From assembly GCA_013285945.1 (NCBI GenBank), contig JABDGP010000018.1, positions 1 to 45,820 of the forward strand: a DNA stretch of 45,820 bases, in the 5' to 3' direction. The position numbers were made by a program, and so were the translations under genes. The DNA is from Bacteroidota bacterium (GTDB taxonomy: Bacteria > Bacteroidota > Bacteroidia > Cytophagales > Cyclobacteriaceae). The notes under the pieces are model-generated. The model worked only from the letters and a program-made list of their open reading frames with translations, ran no database searches and was not told the DNA's origin. Shown one piece after another: positions 1 to 8,650 of this stretch (the first letter of the stretch is position 1; each line of letters opens with the position of its first letter).

Positions 1-1013
1 TTCTAAGCGATGAGCCTCCGTTCAATAATCTCAAGTCGATCTGCAAATGGGCAGCGTCATTGGGTTTTGTAGGTGTGCAAATCCCTACATGGGATGGCCG
101 CGTTATCGACTTGCGAAAGGCTGCTGATAGCAAAGACTATGCAGATGAAATCCGGGAAACCGTTGAATCGTGCGGATTACAAATCACCGAACTTTCAACG
201 CATTTGCAAGGTCAGTTGGTAGCGGTTCATCCTGCATACGATGTGATGTTTGATGGCTTTGCTCCCAAAAATGTTCAGGGTAAACCAAAAGAACGTACGG
301 CGTGGGCTGTCGATCAGTTGAAGCTCGCTGCGAAGGCAAGCAGGAATTTGGGATTGAATGCTCATGCAACTTTTTCAGGAGCGTTAATGTGGCATACAGT
401 TTATCCATGGCCACAACGGCCTGCTGGCTTGGTTGAGGATGGATTTAAGGAATTAGCAAAACGGTGGCTTCCGATCTTAAATACTTTTGACAAGGCTGGT
501 GTAGATGTGTGTTACGAAATCCATCCGGGCGAAGACTTGCATGATGGAATTACGTTCGAGCGTTTCTGGGAAGCTACCGGTAAACATTCGCGTGCTAATA
601 TTTTATATGACCCGAGTCATTTTGTCTTGCAGCAACTGGATTATCTTCAATACATCGATTTTTATCATTCGTTTATTAAAATGTTTCATGTGAAGGACGC
701 TGAATTCAATCCCACAGGAAAGAGCGGAGTGTATGGAGGGTTTCAGGATTGGATTGACAGGCCAGGCAGGTTCCGATCAGTGGGTGATGGGCAAGTGGAT
801 TTTAAATCAATTTTTTCAAAGCTTGCACAGTATGGATATGATGGCTGGGCTGTGCTTGAGTGGGAATGTTGCATCAAACATCCAGAGCAAGGAGCAAAAG
901 AAGGAGCAGAGCGCATTCGTGATTGTATCATCCGGGTTACCGAAAAAGCATTTGACGATTTTGCTTCAACCGGAAAAAATCCGAAACTCAACAAAAAGAT
1001 ATTAGGTCTCTAA
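1..1013 (+). CDS. Sugar phosphate isomerase/epimerase, TIM-barrel (5'-partial)
   Basis: The reading frame is already open at the left edge (first full codon at base 3), so the true start lies outside the window; the TTG at 60 is internal. About 336 residues are visible. The pattern is that of the xylose-isomerase-like / AP-endonuclease-2 TIM barrel: acidic and histidine metal-ligand motifs fall at strand ends, EIHPGED (about 520), DPSH (about 610), HVKDAE (about 688) and a final LEWEC (about 857). Members isomerise or epimerise sugars or sugar acids using a divalent metal; the substrate cannot be read from the sequence. It is followed after 21 bp by a c-type cytochrome lipoprotein on the same strand, so the two may be co-transcribed, an arrangement seen in sugar-oxidation loci of Bacteroidota. 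The family is fairly certain, the substrate is unknown. Confidence 0.85.
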   Translation, partial: LSDEPPFNNLKSICKWAASLGFVGVQIPTWDGRVIDLRKAADSKDYADEIRETVESCGLQITELSTHLQGQLVAVHPAYDVMFDGFAPKNVQGKPKERTAWAVDQLKLAAKASRNLGLNAHATFSGALMWHTVYPWPQRPAGLVEDGFKELAKRWLPILNTFDKAGVDVCYEIHPGEDLHDGITFERFWEATGKHSRANILYDPSHFVLQQLDYLQYIDFYHSFIKMFHVKDAEFNPTGKSGVYGGFQDWIDRPGRFRSVGDGQVDFKSIFSKLAQYGYDGWAVLEWECCIKHPEQGAKEGAERIRDCIIRVTEKAFDDFASTGKNPKLNKKILGL

Positions 1014-1034
1014 ATTTACTATAATTCAAAAACC

Positions 1035-1445
1035 ATGAAAAGGATTTACCAGTTGTCAATAGGATTTGCAATTATGTTGACTGTTTTTGCCTGTGGCCCA
1101 AAGAAAGAAGCAGCAACAACAGAGGATTATGGAACACCTAAAGAAGAAGCAGTGACTCCGTCTGGAGGTGATGTTATAGCCCAGGGTGAATCATTAGTGA
1201 AAGCGAGCGACTGTAAAACCTGTCATCATAAGATAAATAAGATCATCGGACCGTCACAAACTGAAATTGCCAAGAAGTATGAGTTTACTGAAGCTAACGT
1301 AAAGCTGCTTGCTGAGAAAATTATCAAAGGCGGCTCTGGTGTATGGGGGCAAATACCTATGTCAGCTCATGCGGATATCTCGCAGCCGGATGCTGAGAAA
1401 ATGGCACGCTATATTCTTTCACTTGATGGCGAGAAGGAGCACTAA
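1035..1445 (+). CDS. c-type cytochrome lipoprotein (class I, monohaem)
   Basis: A protein of 136 residues. The N-terminus is a lipoprotein signal: Lys-Arg, a hydrophobic stretch, then VFACG, so Cys20 is the likely lipidated residue and the protein is probably anchored in an outer leaflet. A linker rich in Lys, Glu, Ala and Thr follows. The haem-binding motif CKTCH lies at residues 60-64, and a methionine in IPMSAHADIS near residue 106 is the likely sixth ligand. The C-terminus (MARYILSLDG) is the usual last helix of small cytochrome c domains. It probably carries electrons to or from an envelope dehydrogenase or oxidase; the partner is not in the window unless it lies upstream of the isomerase gene. 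The start is the only ATG before the signal peptide. Confidence 0.9.
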   Translation: MKRIYQLSIGFAIMLTVFACGPKKEAATTEDYGTPKEEAVTPSGGDVIAQGESLVKASDCKTCHHKINKIIGPSQTEIAKKYEFTEANVKLLAEKIIKGGSGVWGQIPMSAHADISQPDAEKMARYILSLDGEKEH

Positions 1446-1530
1446 ATAAATTTGGAATCGCGCTGGTTTCATTTTACACAACTCTTTTTTTTGCCTATTT
1501 TGAGTCCGATTGTGTGAAATGAAAAGATAA

Positions 1531-4500
1531 ATGAGTGAGGAACTTTTAAAAGCGATTATCCAGTTTTTTGCCATCGTGGCAAAAGAGCGCATTACTGAAG
1601 ATGAGCGCTCGATTATTAAAGAATTTCTGTCGCTGCACCTCAATCAGGACGGCCTTCGGTATTATCTTTCTCTCTTTGATGACTTTTGTAAATCGAATAA
1701 ACCAGCTTCTAACCAACTGACCAATGTTGATGAGGCAACTCAGGAATTTGTAGACGACTGGGCGCAGATTATCCAAATTGCACGCAAGGTGAACCAGGCA
1801 CTCACCATGCAACAAAAGGCGGTATTGGTTATTAAAATAATCGAACTTGTCTTTGCGGGTGACGACCTTTCTGAGCGACAAAGCAATTTGATCTTTTATA
1901 TAGGTGAGGCTCTCAAAATTCCGTCCAAGGATTTTCGCGCCATGCGTGCTTTTGTGCTTGGCCATGATGTGGATGAACTTGCATCCAAGAATATATTGAT
2001 TATAGACGAGAGCCCCGATGCTCATGAACACTTGGGCCCACACTTGACGGCCAAGAACCTTTCGGGGATGATCGCCATACTTCGGCTCACAGATATCGAG
2101 ACTTACTTCATCAAATACCTCGGCATCACGCCATTATATCTCAACAGTCAATCGCTGAAATCACGAAGGGTAGATGTATTCCCGACTGGCAGCACTATTC
2201 GCGGGTCGAAAATCGAGCCTGTATATTATAGTGATGTCGTAGGTAAATTTCTGTTCGAAGAGAGTGACACCAAAATCAGCTTTGTTGCCGATCATGTATT
2301 CTACCATTTTAAGAGCGGACGGGCAGGATTACAAAATGTAAGCATTGCCGAAACCGGTGGGAAACTTATTGGAGTTATGGGCGGGAGCGGTTCGGGCAAG
2401 TCAACTCTGTTGAATGTGCTCAACGGCACGGAGAAGCCATCGAGCGGCCGTGTGCTCGTCAACGGTATAAATATTCACGATCATCCTGAAAAAGTGGAAG
2501 GGGTCGTTGGTTTTATTCCGCAGGACGATCTGTTAATGGATGATCTTACAGTCTATGAAAACCTATATTACTCAGCTCGCCTGTGTTTTGGTCATTACTC
2601 ACATGAGGAAATAATTAAGGTAGTAGATCGTGTGTTAAGCAATCTTGGACTTTCAGAAATTAAAGACCTAAAGGTTGGATCGCCCTTACAAAAAACCATT
2701 AGCGGAGGTCAACGAAAACGGTTGAACATCGGATTGGAATTGTTGCGCGAACCTACTATACTTTTTGTTGATGAGCCGACGTCAGGGCTTTCATCGCGCG
2801 ATTCTGAAAATATCATGGACTTGCTGAAGGAATTGACGCTGCGCGGCAAAATGATTTTTGTTGTTATACATCAGCCGTCTTCAGATATTTTTAAAATGTT
2901 TGACGCTCTTTTGATTCTGGATCTTGGCGGCTTTCAGATTTATTATGGCAACCCAGCAGAGTCAGTCAACTATTTCCAAGAGATTATCAATGCAGCCAAT
3001 AAGACTCCGGGAGCTTGTCCCGAATGTGGTAATATCAACCCGGAGCAAATTTTTAATATCATCGAAACGCGGGTTGTAAACGAATACGGACGTTTTACAC
3101 ACACACGTAAAGTCTCACCTGGTCAATGGTATCAATACTTTAAACAAAAAATTAAAATCCCTAAGATCGAAGAGATCAGTGAGGCGCTGCCGGCTGTGCA
3201 GAAGATTCCAAACTGGTTTCAGCAATTGATCGTGTTTACGCTGCGCGATGTAAAATCGAAATTGGCCAACAGGCAATACGTAACAATTAATTTAATACTT
3301 ACACCGCTTCTGGCATTGTTCATCGGGTATTTTGTGAAATACTATGACGCAGTGGGCGTAGAAAATCCCAAGTACACATTCTTCGATAACGCCAACATTC
3401 CTGTGTATTTTTTTATGAGCATTGTGGTGGCGCTCTTCGTTGGTTTAATTGTAAGTGCTGAGGAGATTTTCAGAGATCGAAAGATCTTAAAACGAGAGCA
3501 ATTTCTGCACCTCAGCAGAAGCAGCTATTTTGTTTCGAAGGTGTTCATTTTGTTTACGCTCTCGGGGCTGCAAACCTTTATGTTCATTTTAGTAGGCAAC
3601 TTACTTCTCCAGATTCCTTACAGTGAAATGCGCTATTGGCTAATATTGTTCTCGTGTTCTTGCTTTGCGAACTTGCTTGGACTTAATATTTCTTCCGCAT
3701 TCGACTCGGCAGTTACTATTTATATTCTGATTCCGATCCTTATCATTCCTCAATTACTACTCAGTGGGGTCGTTATCAGTTTCGATAAATTCAACCCGAA
3801 GGTTGGCACGCCCAATGGCATCCCATTACTAGGTGAGCTAATGGCGTCACGATGGGCATTCGAAGCGTACATGGTGACTCAATTCAAAGACAACCCGCTT
3901 GAAAAACAGTTTTATCAGCTTGATCGAAAACGAGCAATGGCTGAATACAAACGTGGCTATTATATTCCAACATTAGAGTCAGGGTTAGCTTATGTTATCA
4001 ATCATCCGCAAGGCTGGCACGACGACAGAGAAGAAAGTAAAGTGAATAAGACGTTAAACTTGCTTCATAATGAACTAACCCGCGAGTCGGAATTGGTCGG
4101 GAAAGAACTTCCAGAAATTAATGGACTCAGGGTGAGGAAATTCGATTCAACAGTTTATTTAAAGACAAATCAATTTCTTCGCACACTAAAAGAATATTAC
4201 TCTATTCGCTATCGCAAAGCGCAAGACGACAAAGAGAAATTGATGATGAGCCTCACCGACGGTGAAGAAAAGAAAGCCGCTTTTGATAAGTTGAAAATGA
4301 AATACCAAAACGATGCGGTGACTACCATGGTGGAGAATACACAAAGCCCCATGCGTATTGTTGAATGGGATGGTGAACTTGTTCAGAAGATTTACCCAAT
4401 ATATTTCAATGAAAACAGACCCAATCATTGGCTCGACTTCCGCGATAATTTTTACATCCCGATAAAATACTTTGCTGGGAAGAAATTTGATACGCTTTAT

Positions 4501-4626
4501 TTCAACCTCACTGTAATCTGGCTGATGACTCTCTTTCTTTACGTGGCCTTGTATTATGAGCTCCTAAAGAAATTGGTGCACAGTTTAGCCATGCGAAAAA
4601 AATATGGAAAGAAAGGAAAAGGCTAA
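1531..4626 (+). CDS. ABCG-like ABC transporter, ATPase and permease fused, with N-terminal TerB-like domain
   Basis: A protein of 1031 residues. Residues 1-130 are helical and acidic and resemble a TerB/tellurite-resistance-type domain. Residues 140-245 form a beta-rich region of unclear type. The ATPase follows: Walker A GGSGSGKST near 281-289, signature ISGGQRKR near 390 and Walker B LFVDEPTSG near 411. The order ATPase then permease, and the signature form, are typical of the ABCG (White/eye-pigment) class. A CPEC motif with Asn-Ile-Asn-Pro after it sits between the ATPase and the membrane part (near residue 495) and could bind metal. An ABC-2-like permease with about six membrane helices covers residues 570-790; a long soluble stretch and one last helix (about 990-1010) end the protein. 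The substrate is not predictable. It stands alone between a cytochrome and a helicase gene. Confidence 0.88.
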   Translation: MSEELLKAIIQFFAIVAKERITEDERSIIKEFLSLHLNQDGLRYYLSLFDDFCKSNKPASNQLTNVDEATQEFVDDWAQIIQIARKVNQALTMQQKAVLVIKIIELVFAGDDLSERQSNLIFYIGEALKIPSKDFRAMRAFVLGHDVDELASKNILIIDESPDAHEHLGPHLTAKNLSGMIAILRLTDIETYFIKYLGITPLYLNSQSLKSRRVDVFPTGSTIRGSKIEPVYYSDVVGKFLFEESDTKISFVADHVFYHFKSGRAGLQNVSIAETGGKLIGVMGGSGSGKSTLLNVLNGTEKPSSGRVLVNGINIHDHPEKVEGVVGFIPQDDLLMDDLTVYENLYYSARLCFGHYSHEEIIKVVDRVLSNLGLSEIKDLKVGSPLQKTISGGQRKRLNIGLELLREPTILFVDEPTSGLSSRDSENIMDLLKELTLRGKMIFVVIHQPSSDIFKMFDALLILDLGGFQIYYGNPAESVNYFQEIINAANKTPGACPECGNINPEQIFNIIETRVVNEYGRFTHTRKVSPGQWYQYFKQKIKIPKIEEISEALPAVQKIPNWFQQLIVFTLRDVKSKLANRQYVTINLILTPLLALFIGYFVKYYDAVGVENPKYTFFDNANIPVYFFMSIVVALFVGLIVSAEEIFRDRKILKREQFLHLSRSSYFVSKVFILFTLSGLQTFMFILVGNLLLQIPYSEMRYWLILFSCSCFANLLGLNISSAFDSAVTIYILIPILIIPQLLLSGVVISFDKFNPKVGTPNGIPLLGELMASRWAFEAYMVTQFKDNPLEKQFYQLDRKRAMAEYKRGYYIPTLESGLAYVINHPQGWHDDREESKVNKTLNLLHNELTRESELVGKELPEINGLRVRKFDSTVYLKTNQFLRTLKEYYSIRYRKAQDDKEKLMMSLTDGEEKKAAFDKLKMKYQNDAVTTMVENTQSPMRIVEWDGELVQKIYPIYFNENRPNHWLDFRDNFYIPIKYFAGKKFDTLYFNLTVIWLMTLFLYVALYYELLKKLVHSLAMRKKYGKKGKG

Positions 4627-4720
4627 TAGCTGACAGATAAGCCTTCGTAATCGCTAGTCTCATCTTTACGGTTTTCTTTTTTAACTTGCACGATAATTTA
4701 ATCGCGTAACTACCCCTGCC

Positions 4721-5944
4721 TTGACTTTTGAAGACTTTCACTTTGATGCACGCTTGCAAGATGGCCTGTCATCAATGGGCTATGATAAGCCAACTCCCAT
4801 ACAGGAGCAAGCCATTCCGCTTATCTCAGCAAAACATGACTTAATAGCTTGCGCTCAGACCGGCACTGGAAAAACGGCTGCTTATCTATTACCTATCTTA
4901 AACAACATTATTAACTCTGATCATCGACATTTGAATACGCTGATCATTGCGCCAACGCGCGAATTGGCTCAGCAAATTGACCAGCAGGTAGAAGGATTTG
5001 CGTATTTCACCGGGGTAAGTTCTATTCCAATCTATGGTGGCGGTGATGGCGCTACATGGGATCAGCAAAGGAAGGCACTCGAAGCTGGCGTGGATATAAT
5101 TATTGCTACGCCCGGCAGATTGATTGCTCAACTGGCGTCGGGAGTTATTGACCTAAAGTACGTGCAACATTTGGTACTCGACGAGGCTGATCGTATGCTT
5201 GACATGGGATTTCATGACGACATCGTGCGGATTATCAAAGCACTACCTGAAACAAAGCAGACGTTATTTTTCTCAGCAACCATGCCACCGCGGATTCGTA
5301 CGCTCGCCAACCGGATTTTGCGTAACCCACAGGAGGTAAACATTGCAATTTCGAAGCCTGCCGAAGGTATTGTACAGGAAGCATACCTGGTGCGTGATGA
5401 TCAAAAAGAAAAACTGGCAACGAAACTTCTCAAAGACTCCGATTACTCCAGTATTTTGATTTTTGCGTCTACTAAAGAAAAGGTAAAGCAGCTAGGGCGC
5501 TTACTGCCAAAGATTGGCTTACCACTAAAAGCTATTCACTCTGACCTTGAACAGACAGAGCGTGAAGAGATTTTACGGGAATTTAAAAACAAGAAACTCA
5601 AGCTGCTTATAGGCACCGATGTGCTTTCGAGGGGTATTGATGTGGAAGGTATTGGTTTGGTGATCAATTATGATGTGCCTCCCGATCCTGAGGATTACAT
5701 TCACCGGATAGGAAGGACAGCTCGGGCAGAAAGTACCGGTCACGCAATTACATTTATTAATGAACATGACCAACGCAGGTTTTTTCAAATCGAAAAACTG
5801 ATAGGGAAGGAAATCACCAAGACACCGCTACCCGAAGACATAGGCACTTCATTTGAATATAGCCCCGAAAGCAGAAGTGCTCATCCCAAAAAACCGAACC
5901 CCAGCGGACGAAAGAAGTTTTTTAAGAGAAGACCGGCAAAATAG
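4721..5944 (+). CDS. rhlE: DEAD-box ATP-dependent RNA helicase, RhlE-like
   Basis: A protein of 407 residues. The start is TTG: the frame is closed by a TAA at 4694 and no ATG or GTG lies between, and the N-terminus from this TTG (TFEDFHFD then the Q motif PTPIQEQA) fits the family. Motif I AQTGTGKT is near residue 46, PTRELA near 81, TPGR near 131, DEAD in LDEADRML near 153, SAT near 185 and motif VI HRIGRTAR near 327. The tail after residue 380 is rich in Lys, Arg, Pro and Ser, as in RNA-binding extensions of RhlE proteins. It unwinds short RNA duplexes, probably in ribosome assembly or RNA decay. Its stop codon abuts the stop codon of the convergent gene with no base between, so no separate terminator fits there. 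Confidence 0.92.
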   Translation: MTFEDFHFDARLQDGLSSMGYDKPTPIQEQAIPLISAKHDLIACAQTGTGKTAAYLLPILNNIINSDHRHLNTLIIAPTRELAQQIDQQVEGFAYFTGVSSIPIYGGGDGATWDQQRKALEAGVDIIIATPGRLIAQLASGVIDLKYVQHLVLDEADRMLDMGFHDDIVRIIKALPETKQTLFFSATMPPRIRTLANRILRNPQEVNIAISKPAEGIVQEAYLVRDDQKEKLATKLLKDSDYSSILIFASTKEKVKQLGRLLPKIGLPLKAIHSDLEQTEREEILREFKNKKLKLLIGTDVLSRGIDVEGIGLVINYDVPPDPEDYIHRIGRTARAESTGHAITFINEHDQRRFFQIEKLIGKEITKTPLPEDIGTSFEYSPESRSAHPKKPNPSGRKKFFKRRPAK

Positions 5945-7276
5945 CTACTTGCTTTTTGAAAGAATCTTTTTCGTGATCTGCGAAAAGTAATCTCCGTAAT
6001 AGGGACCAACCCAATTCATGGCCATAACTTCTTCTTGCTCAGAATGGCCGTAGTATTCATCATACGTGATGTAGCCAACATATTGACCATTGAAACTGGT
6101 AATGAATAGCTTTTGGTCGTGACTTTCGGCAATTGCACCAAGCCCATCACGCACAAATATCTCACCAGAGAAATCGCATGGCATCCCTAGTAAAATAATG
6201 TCCCCTATTTTTAAATAAGTAATCTCACCTTTCAATGGAGAAAAAAGGCCGCGAAACACCCAGTCTCTCACTTTGTATTTCTGAAGCACATGCAATTGTG
6301 ATGGTCCGTACTCAACAGGAATTGTTGCGGTTGAAATCTCCACAGAGTCATTAACGGCAAAGTTTTTCGCAGTTCGAATTTTCTTTAAAAGCTTATCAGC
6401 CAGTGTATCACATTGGGCAAATTCAGTTTCAGGTATCCCTTTTACCCGGTGACTGCCAACCATTCCGGCCGTAAACATGGCAAAGCGAAACTCTTTTTGC
6501 TCCGCTTTTCTTACAAGGGCGGCTGGGTAATCTCCCGAAAGTGCAAGGCTCAAGTGACTGATGTTGGTGGGATGAGCACTATAACTCGCTAACAAGCCCT
6601 TACTGCCGTCGGCTCTGGTAATTTTTAACCCGCGAATTTTTCCGTCTGTCTGACCATGTTCAGGCGCAAGTCGGTTTTCAACGTATTCATTGGCATCAGC
6701 CTCAAAGTAATTTAATGAAGCCGGCTGCAGCTGAGCTAAAGCCAAATCTATTCTCGAGATAATTTTACTCGTCAGGCTGTCGAGCCAAGGTTCATTATAA
6801 CTACCAAGAATCAAGTTTCCTATAATGCTATCATCCCACGCGCCTAGACTACTGTGAGCATGTGTTGCCGAAAAATATAGAAATCGATTTGGGCTGATTC
6901 GCTGTACGATTTTATCTTTTAAAGTGGGAGGGAAGAGCAGCAGATCAGCACTAACAAAGATGCAGGGGATACTTCCATTATCGATTACTAAAATGCGAAC
7001 ATAAACAGAATCATGAACTGAATTGAAGTGGTTACGAGGAGCATAGCCAGCCATAGGCATTCGCGACTTTGGGGTAATATTGATTGCCGACCAGCCTGCC
7101 TTTAGTTTCGTTTTTGGTGAATGTATTGCCGGCTTGAAAGTGTCCAGCTGCAGCATGGTTCGTTGATAGAATGGTCGCTCTTTTAGTGGAGCAAAATCTA
7201 CCGGACCAATCAGTGCAACGACCAGTACGAATAATGAGACAAGGACAATAATAGACCAGCGAAGAAATTTTCTCAA
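5945..7276 (-). CDS. Neutral/alkaline non-lysosomal ceramidase-like protein, membrane-anchored
   Basis: A protein of 443 residues starting at a TTG (7276). Residues 5-25 form a single hydrophobic helix, probably an uncleaved anchor. The rest resembles the N-terminal catalytic domain of neutral ceramidases: AGWSAINITP near residue 60, ATHAHSS near 137 and SAHPTN near 232 match zinc-ligand histidine motifs, and GYITYDEYYG near the C-terminus matches the Tyr/Glu ligand region. Family enzymes hydrolyse the amide bond of ceramide, and many Bacteroidota make sphingolipids. The canonical nucleophile motif (GDVSPN) is not visible; the comparable stretch reads GMVGSHR, so ceramidase activity is uncertain. 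The protein is shorter than classical enzymes and lacks their C-terminal Ig-like domain. It lies 52 bp downstream of a TPR gene on the same strand and may be co-transcribed. Confidence 0.78.
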   Translation of the reverse strand: MRKFLRWSIIVLVSLFVLVVALIGPVDFAPLKERPFYQRTMLQLDTFKPAIHSPKTKLKAGWSAINITPKSRMPMAGYAPRNHFNSVHDSVYVRILVIDNGSIPCIFVSADLLLFPPTLKDKIVQRISPNRFLYFSATHAHSSLGAWDDSIIGNLILGSYNEPWLDSLTSKIISRIDLALAQLQPASLNYFEADANEYVENRLAPEHGQTDGKIRGLKITRADGSKGLLASYSAHPTNISHLSLALSGDYPAALVRKAEQKEFRFAMFTAGMVGSHRVKGIPETEFAQCDTLADKLLKKIRTAKNFAVNDSVEISTATIPVEYGPSQLHVLQKYKVRDWVFRGLFSPLKGEITYLKIGDIILLGMPCDFSGEIFVRDGLGAIAESHDQKLFITSFNGQYVGYITYDEYYGHSEQEEVMAMNWVGPYYGDYFSQITKKILSKSK

Positions 7277-7328
7277 AGCGTTTTTTCGTAAAGTTAGTCA
7301 GGGAATCAATTACGGTGCCAAGATTGAT

Positions 7329-8537
7329 TTATTTACACACCTCAGACAGCTCTTTGGTGTCCAGCTTTATGCCAAAGCTTTGAGCTGTTTTCATATCCTC
7401 ACAAGCTGCCTTCAAGTCGCCGAGACGTTGCTGAGCCAGAGCGCGGCAATGGTATGCATATCCGAATTCCGGAAGGTGTGTAATTGCTATGGTATAATCT
7501 TCATGAGCATCTTTTGCCCGATTGAGCTTCATCATTAAATTACCTCGTTGCACCCAGGCCTGCGCATTATCATCTTTAATTTTGATGGATTCGGTTAAGT
7601 CAGCAAGGGCTCCATTTAGATCTTTTGTCTTTTCTTTCAATAGACCACGCCTTAGCCAGATATCGGGGTTGTTGGGATCCAAATGAATTGAAGAGTTATA
7701 ATCTGTCATTGCTTTTGTGAGATCACCTTGCGCAGTATAATTGATGGCACGTGCTGTATAAAAGTGGGCCTCTTGCGGATTACGCTCAATCGCTTCGGTC
7801 AATAGTTTTTCCATCTCCTTTAGGTTTCCTTTTTTAGCCGAAAGTACTGCAAGATTATGGCGGGCAAGGCTTCCTTCAGGATTGAGTACCAGCGCTTTTT
7901 GGTAATCCGCAATCGCCTTCAACGTATCGTACATTTCCTGCCGAGCCCATCCACGGTTAATGAAAAACTCCGGATTTTTCGGGTCAAGTTTAATTGCAGA
8001 GTCTAAATACTGGACAGCCCGTTTGTAATCCTTCATCTTCGTATCCACAAGCCCAAGGTAATTCAGCACAGACGAGGTCATGTTACTTTGAGTAGACGCA
8101 ACGGGACTGCCACTTTCCTTGTCTATTGCAAAGAATAAGGACTTGGTTTCGCCGGGAGGCGCCGTGAGCAACTGTAAAAAATCTTCACGCGCTGTTGCCC
8201 ACTGCGCTTGTTGATATCTCAAAAGTGCACGAGAAAAAAGAGCATCAGTATTTTGAGGTTTTGATTCAAGGTATATGCTAAAATCAGTCATCGCACCTTT
8301 TGTGTCGCCAAGAGATTCGCGCACATGCGCTCTCGAATAATAGGCTTCTGTAAAATACGGATCGAGCCTTAGACATTCATTGAAATGCGCCAAGGCCGTC
8401 TTGTAAGATTGCGCATCCATTGCTTCTTCACCCTTTTGAAAATAATAGCTCGCATTCTTCTTTTCATGTTGCGAAACTGCTGCAGAACAAATTCCAAAGA
8501 GTGCGAATCCGAGAAAGACGCCGCGCATTGAAGTCAT
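7329..8537 (-). CDS. Secreted TPR-repeat protein
   Basis: A protein of 402 residues with a signal peptide (MRGVFLGFALFGICSAAVS, cleavage probably after Ser22). The first in-frame ATG is at 8537, but a second at 8528 places the methionine directly at the signal peptide and is equally possible. The mature part is a row of about ten tetratricopeptide repeats, each with the W/L-G-Y-A-F-A-P spacing, for example AYYSRAHVRESLGD and LWLRRGLLKEKTKDL-like units. Such proteins are scaffolds for protein interactions; this one is probably periplasmic or outer-membrane associated. It is divergent from the LptF-like permease gene, with about 110 bp between start codons, and upstream of the ceramidase-like gene in the same direction. 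No specific partner can be named. Confidence 0.85.
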   Translation of the reverse strand: MTSMRGVFLGFALFGICSAAVSQHEKKNASYYFQKGEEAMDAQSYKTALAHFNECLRLDPYFTEAYYSRAHVRESLGDTKGAMTDFSIYLESKPQNTDALFSRALLRYQQAQWATAREDFLQLLTAPPGETKSLFFAIDKESGSPVASTQSNMTSSVLNYLGLVDTKMKDYKRAVQYLDSAIKLDPKNPEFFINRGWARQEMYDTLKAIADYQKALVLNPEGSLARHNLAVLSAKKGNLKEMEKLLTEAIERNPQEAHFYTARAINYTAQGDLTKAMTDYNSSIHLDPNNPDIWLRRGLLKEKTKDLNGALADLTESIKIKDDNAQAWVQRGNLMMKLNRAKDAHEDYTIAITHLPEFGYAYHCRALAQQRLGDLKAACEDMKTAQSFGIKLDTKELSEVCK

Positions 8538-8635
8538 AAAGTAAATTTGCTAAATAAATTCAAAAGGGCACAATCAAAGGGGTGCCAATAAGACCATTGG
8601 CTAATTCGTTTTATTTTCTGGCTTCGTTTTTGCGT

Positions 8636-8643
8636 TACATTTG
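8636..8643 (+). promoter_or_regulatory. Bacteroidota -7 promoter element for the LptF-like gene
   Basis: TACATTTG matches the Bacteroidota sigma-A -7 consensus TAnnTTTG exactly. No good -33 TTTG is visible about 20 bases upstream. The box ends 7 bases before the ATG at 8651, so transcription would begin at or next to the start codon. This supports 8651 rather than the upstream ATG-less extension as the start. Confidence 0.55.
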
Positions 8644-8650
8644 CCTTGCA

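Noticed and set aside
1546..2043. A 165-codon reverse-strand frame opposite the ABC transporter N-terminus
   Set aside because: Composition and position are those of a shadow frame; no family motif or start signal.
8582..8650. N-terminal extension of the LptF-like gene
   Set aside because: The extra 23 residues do not match the family, and a promoter box lies inside the stretch.
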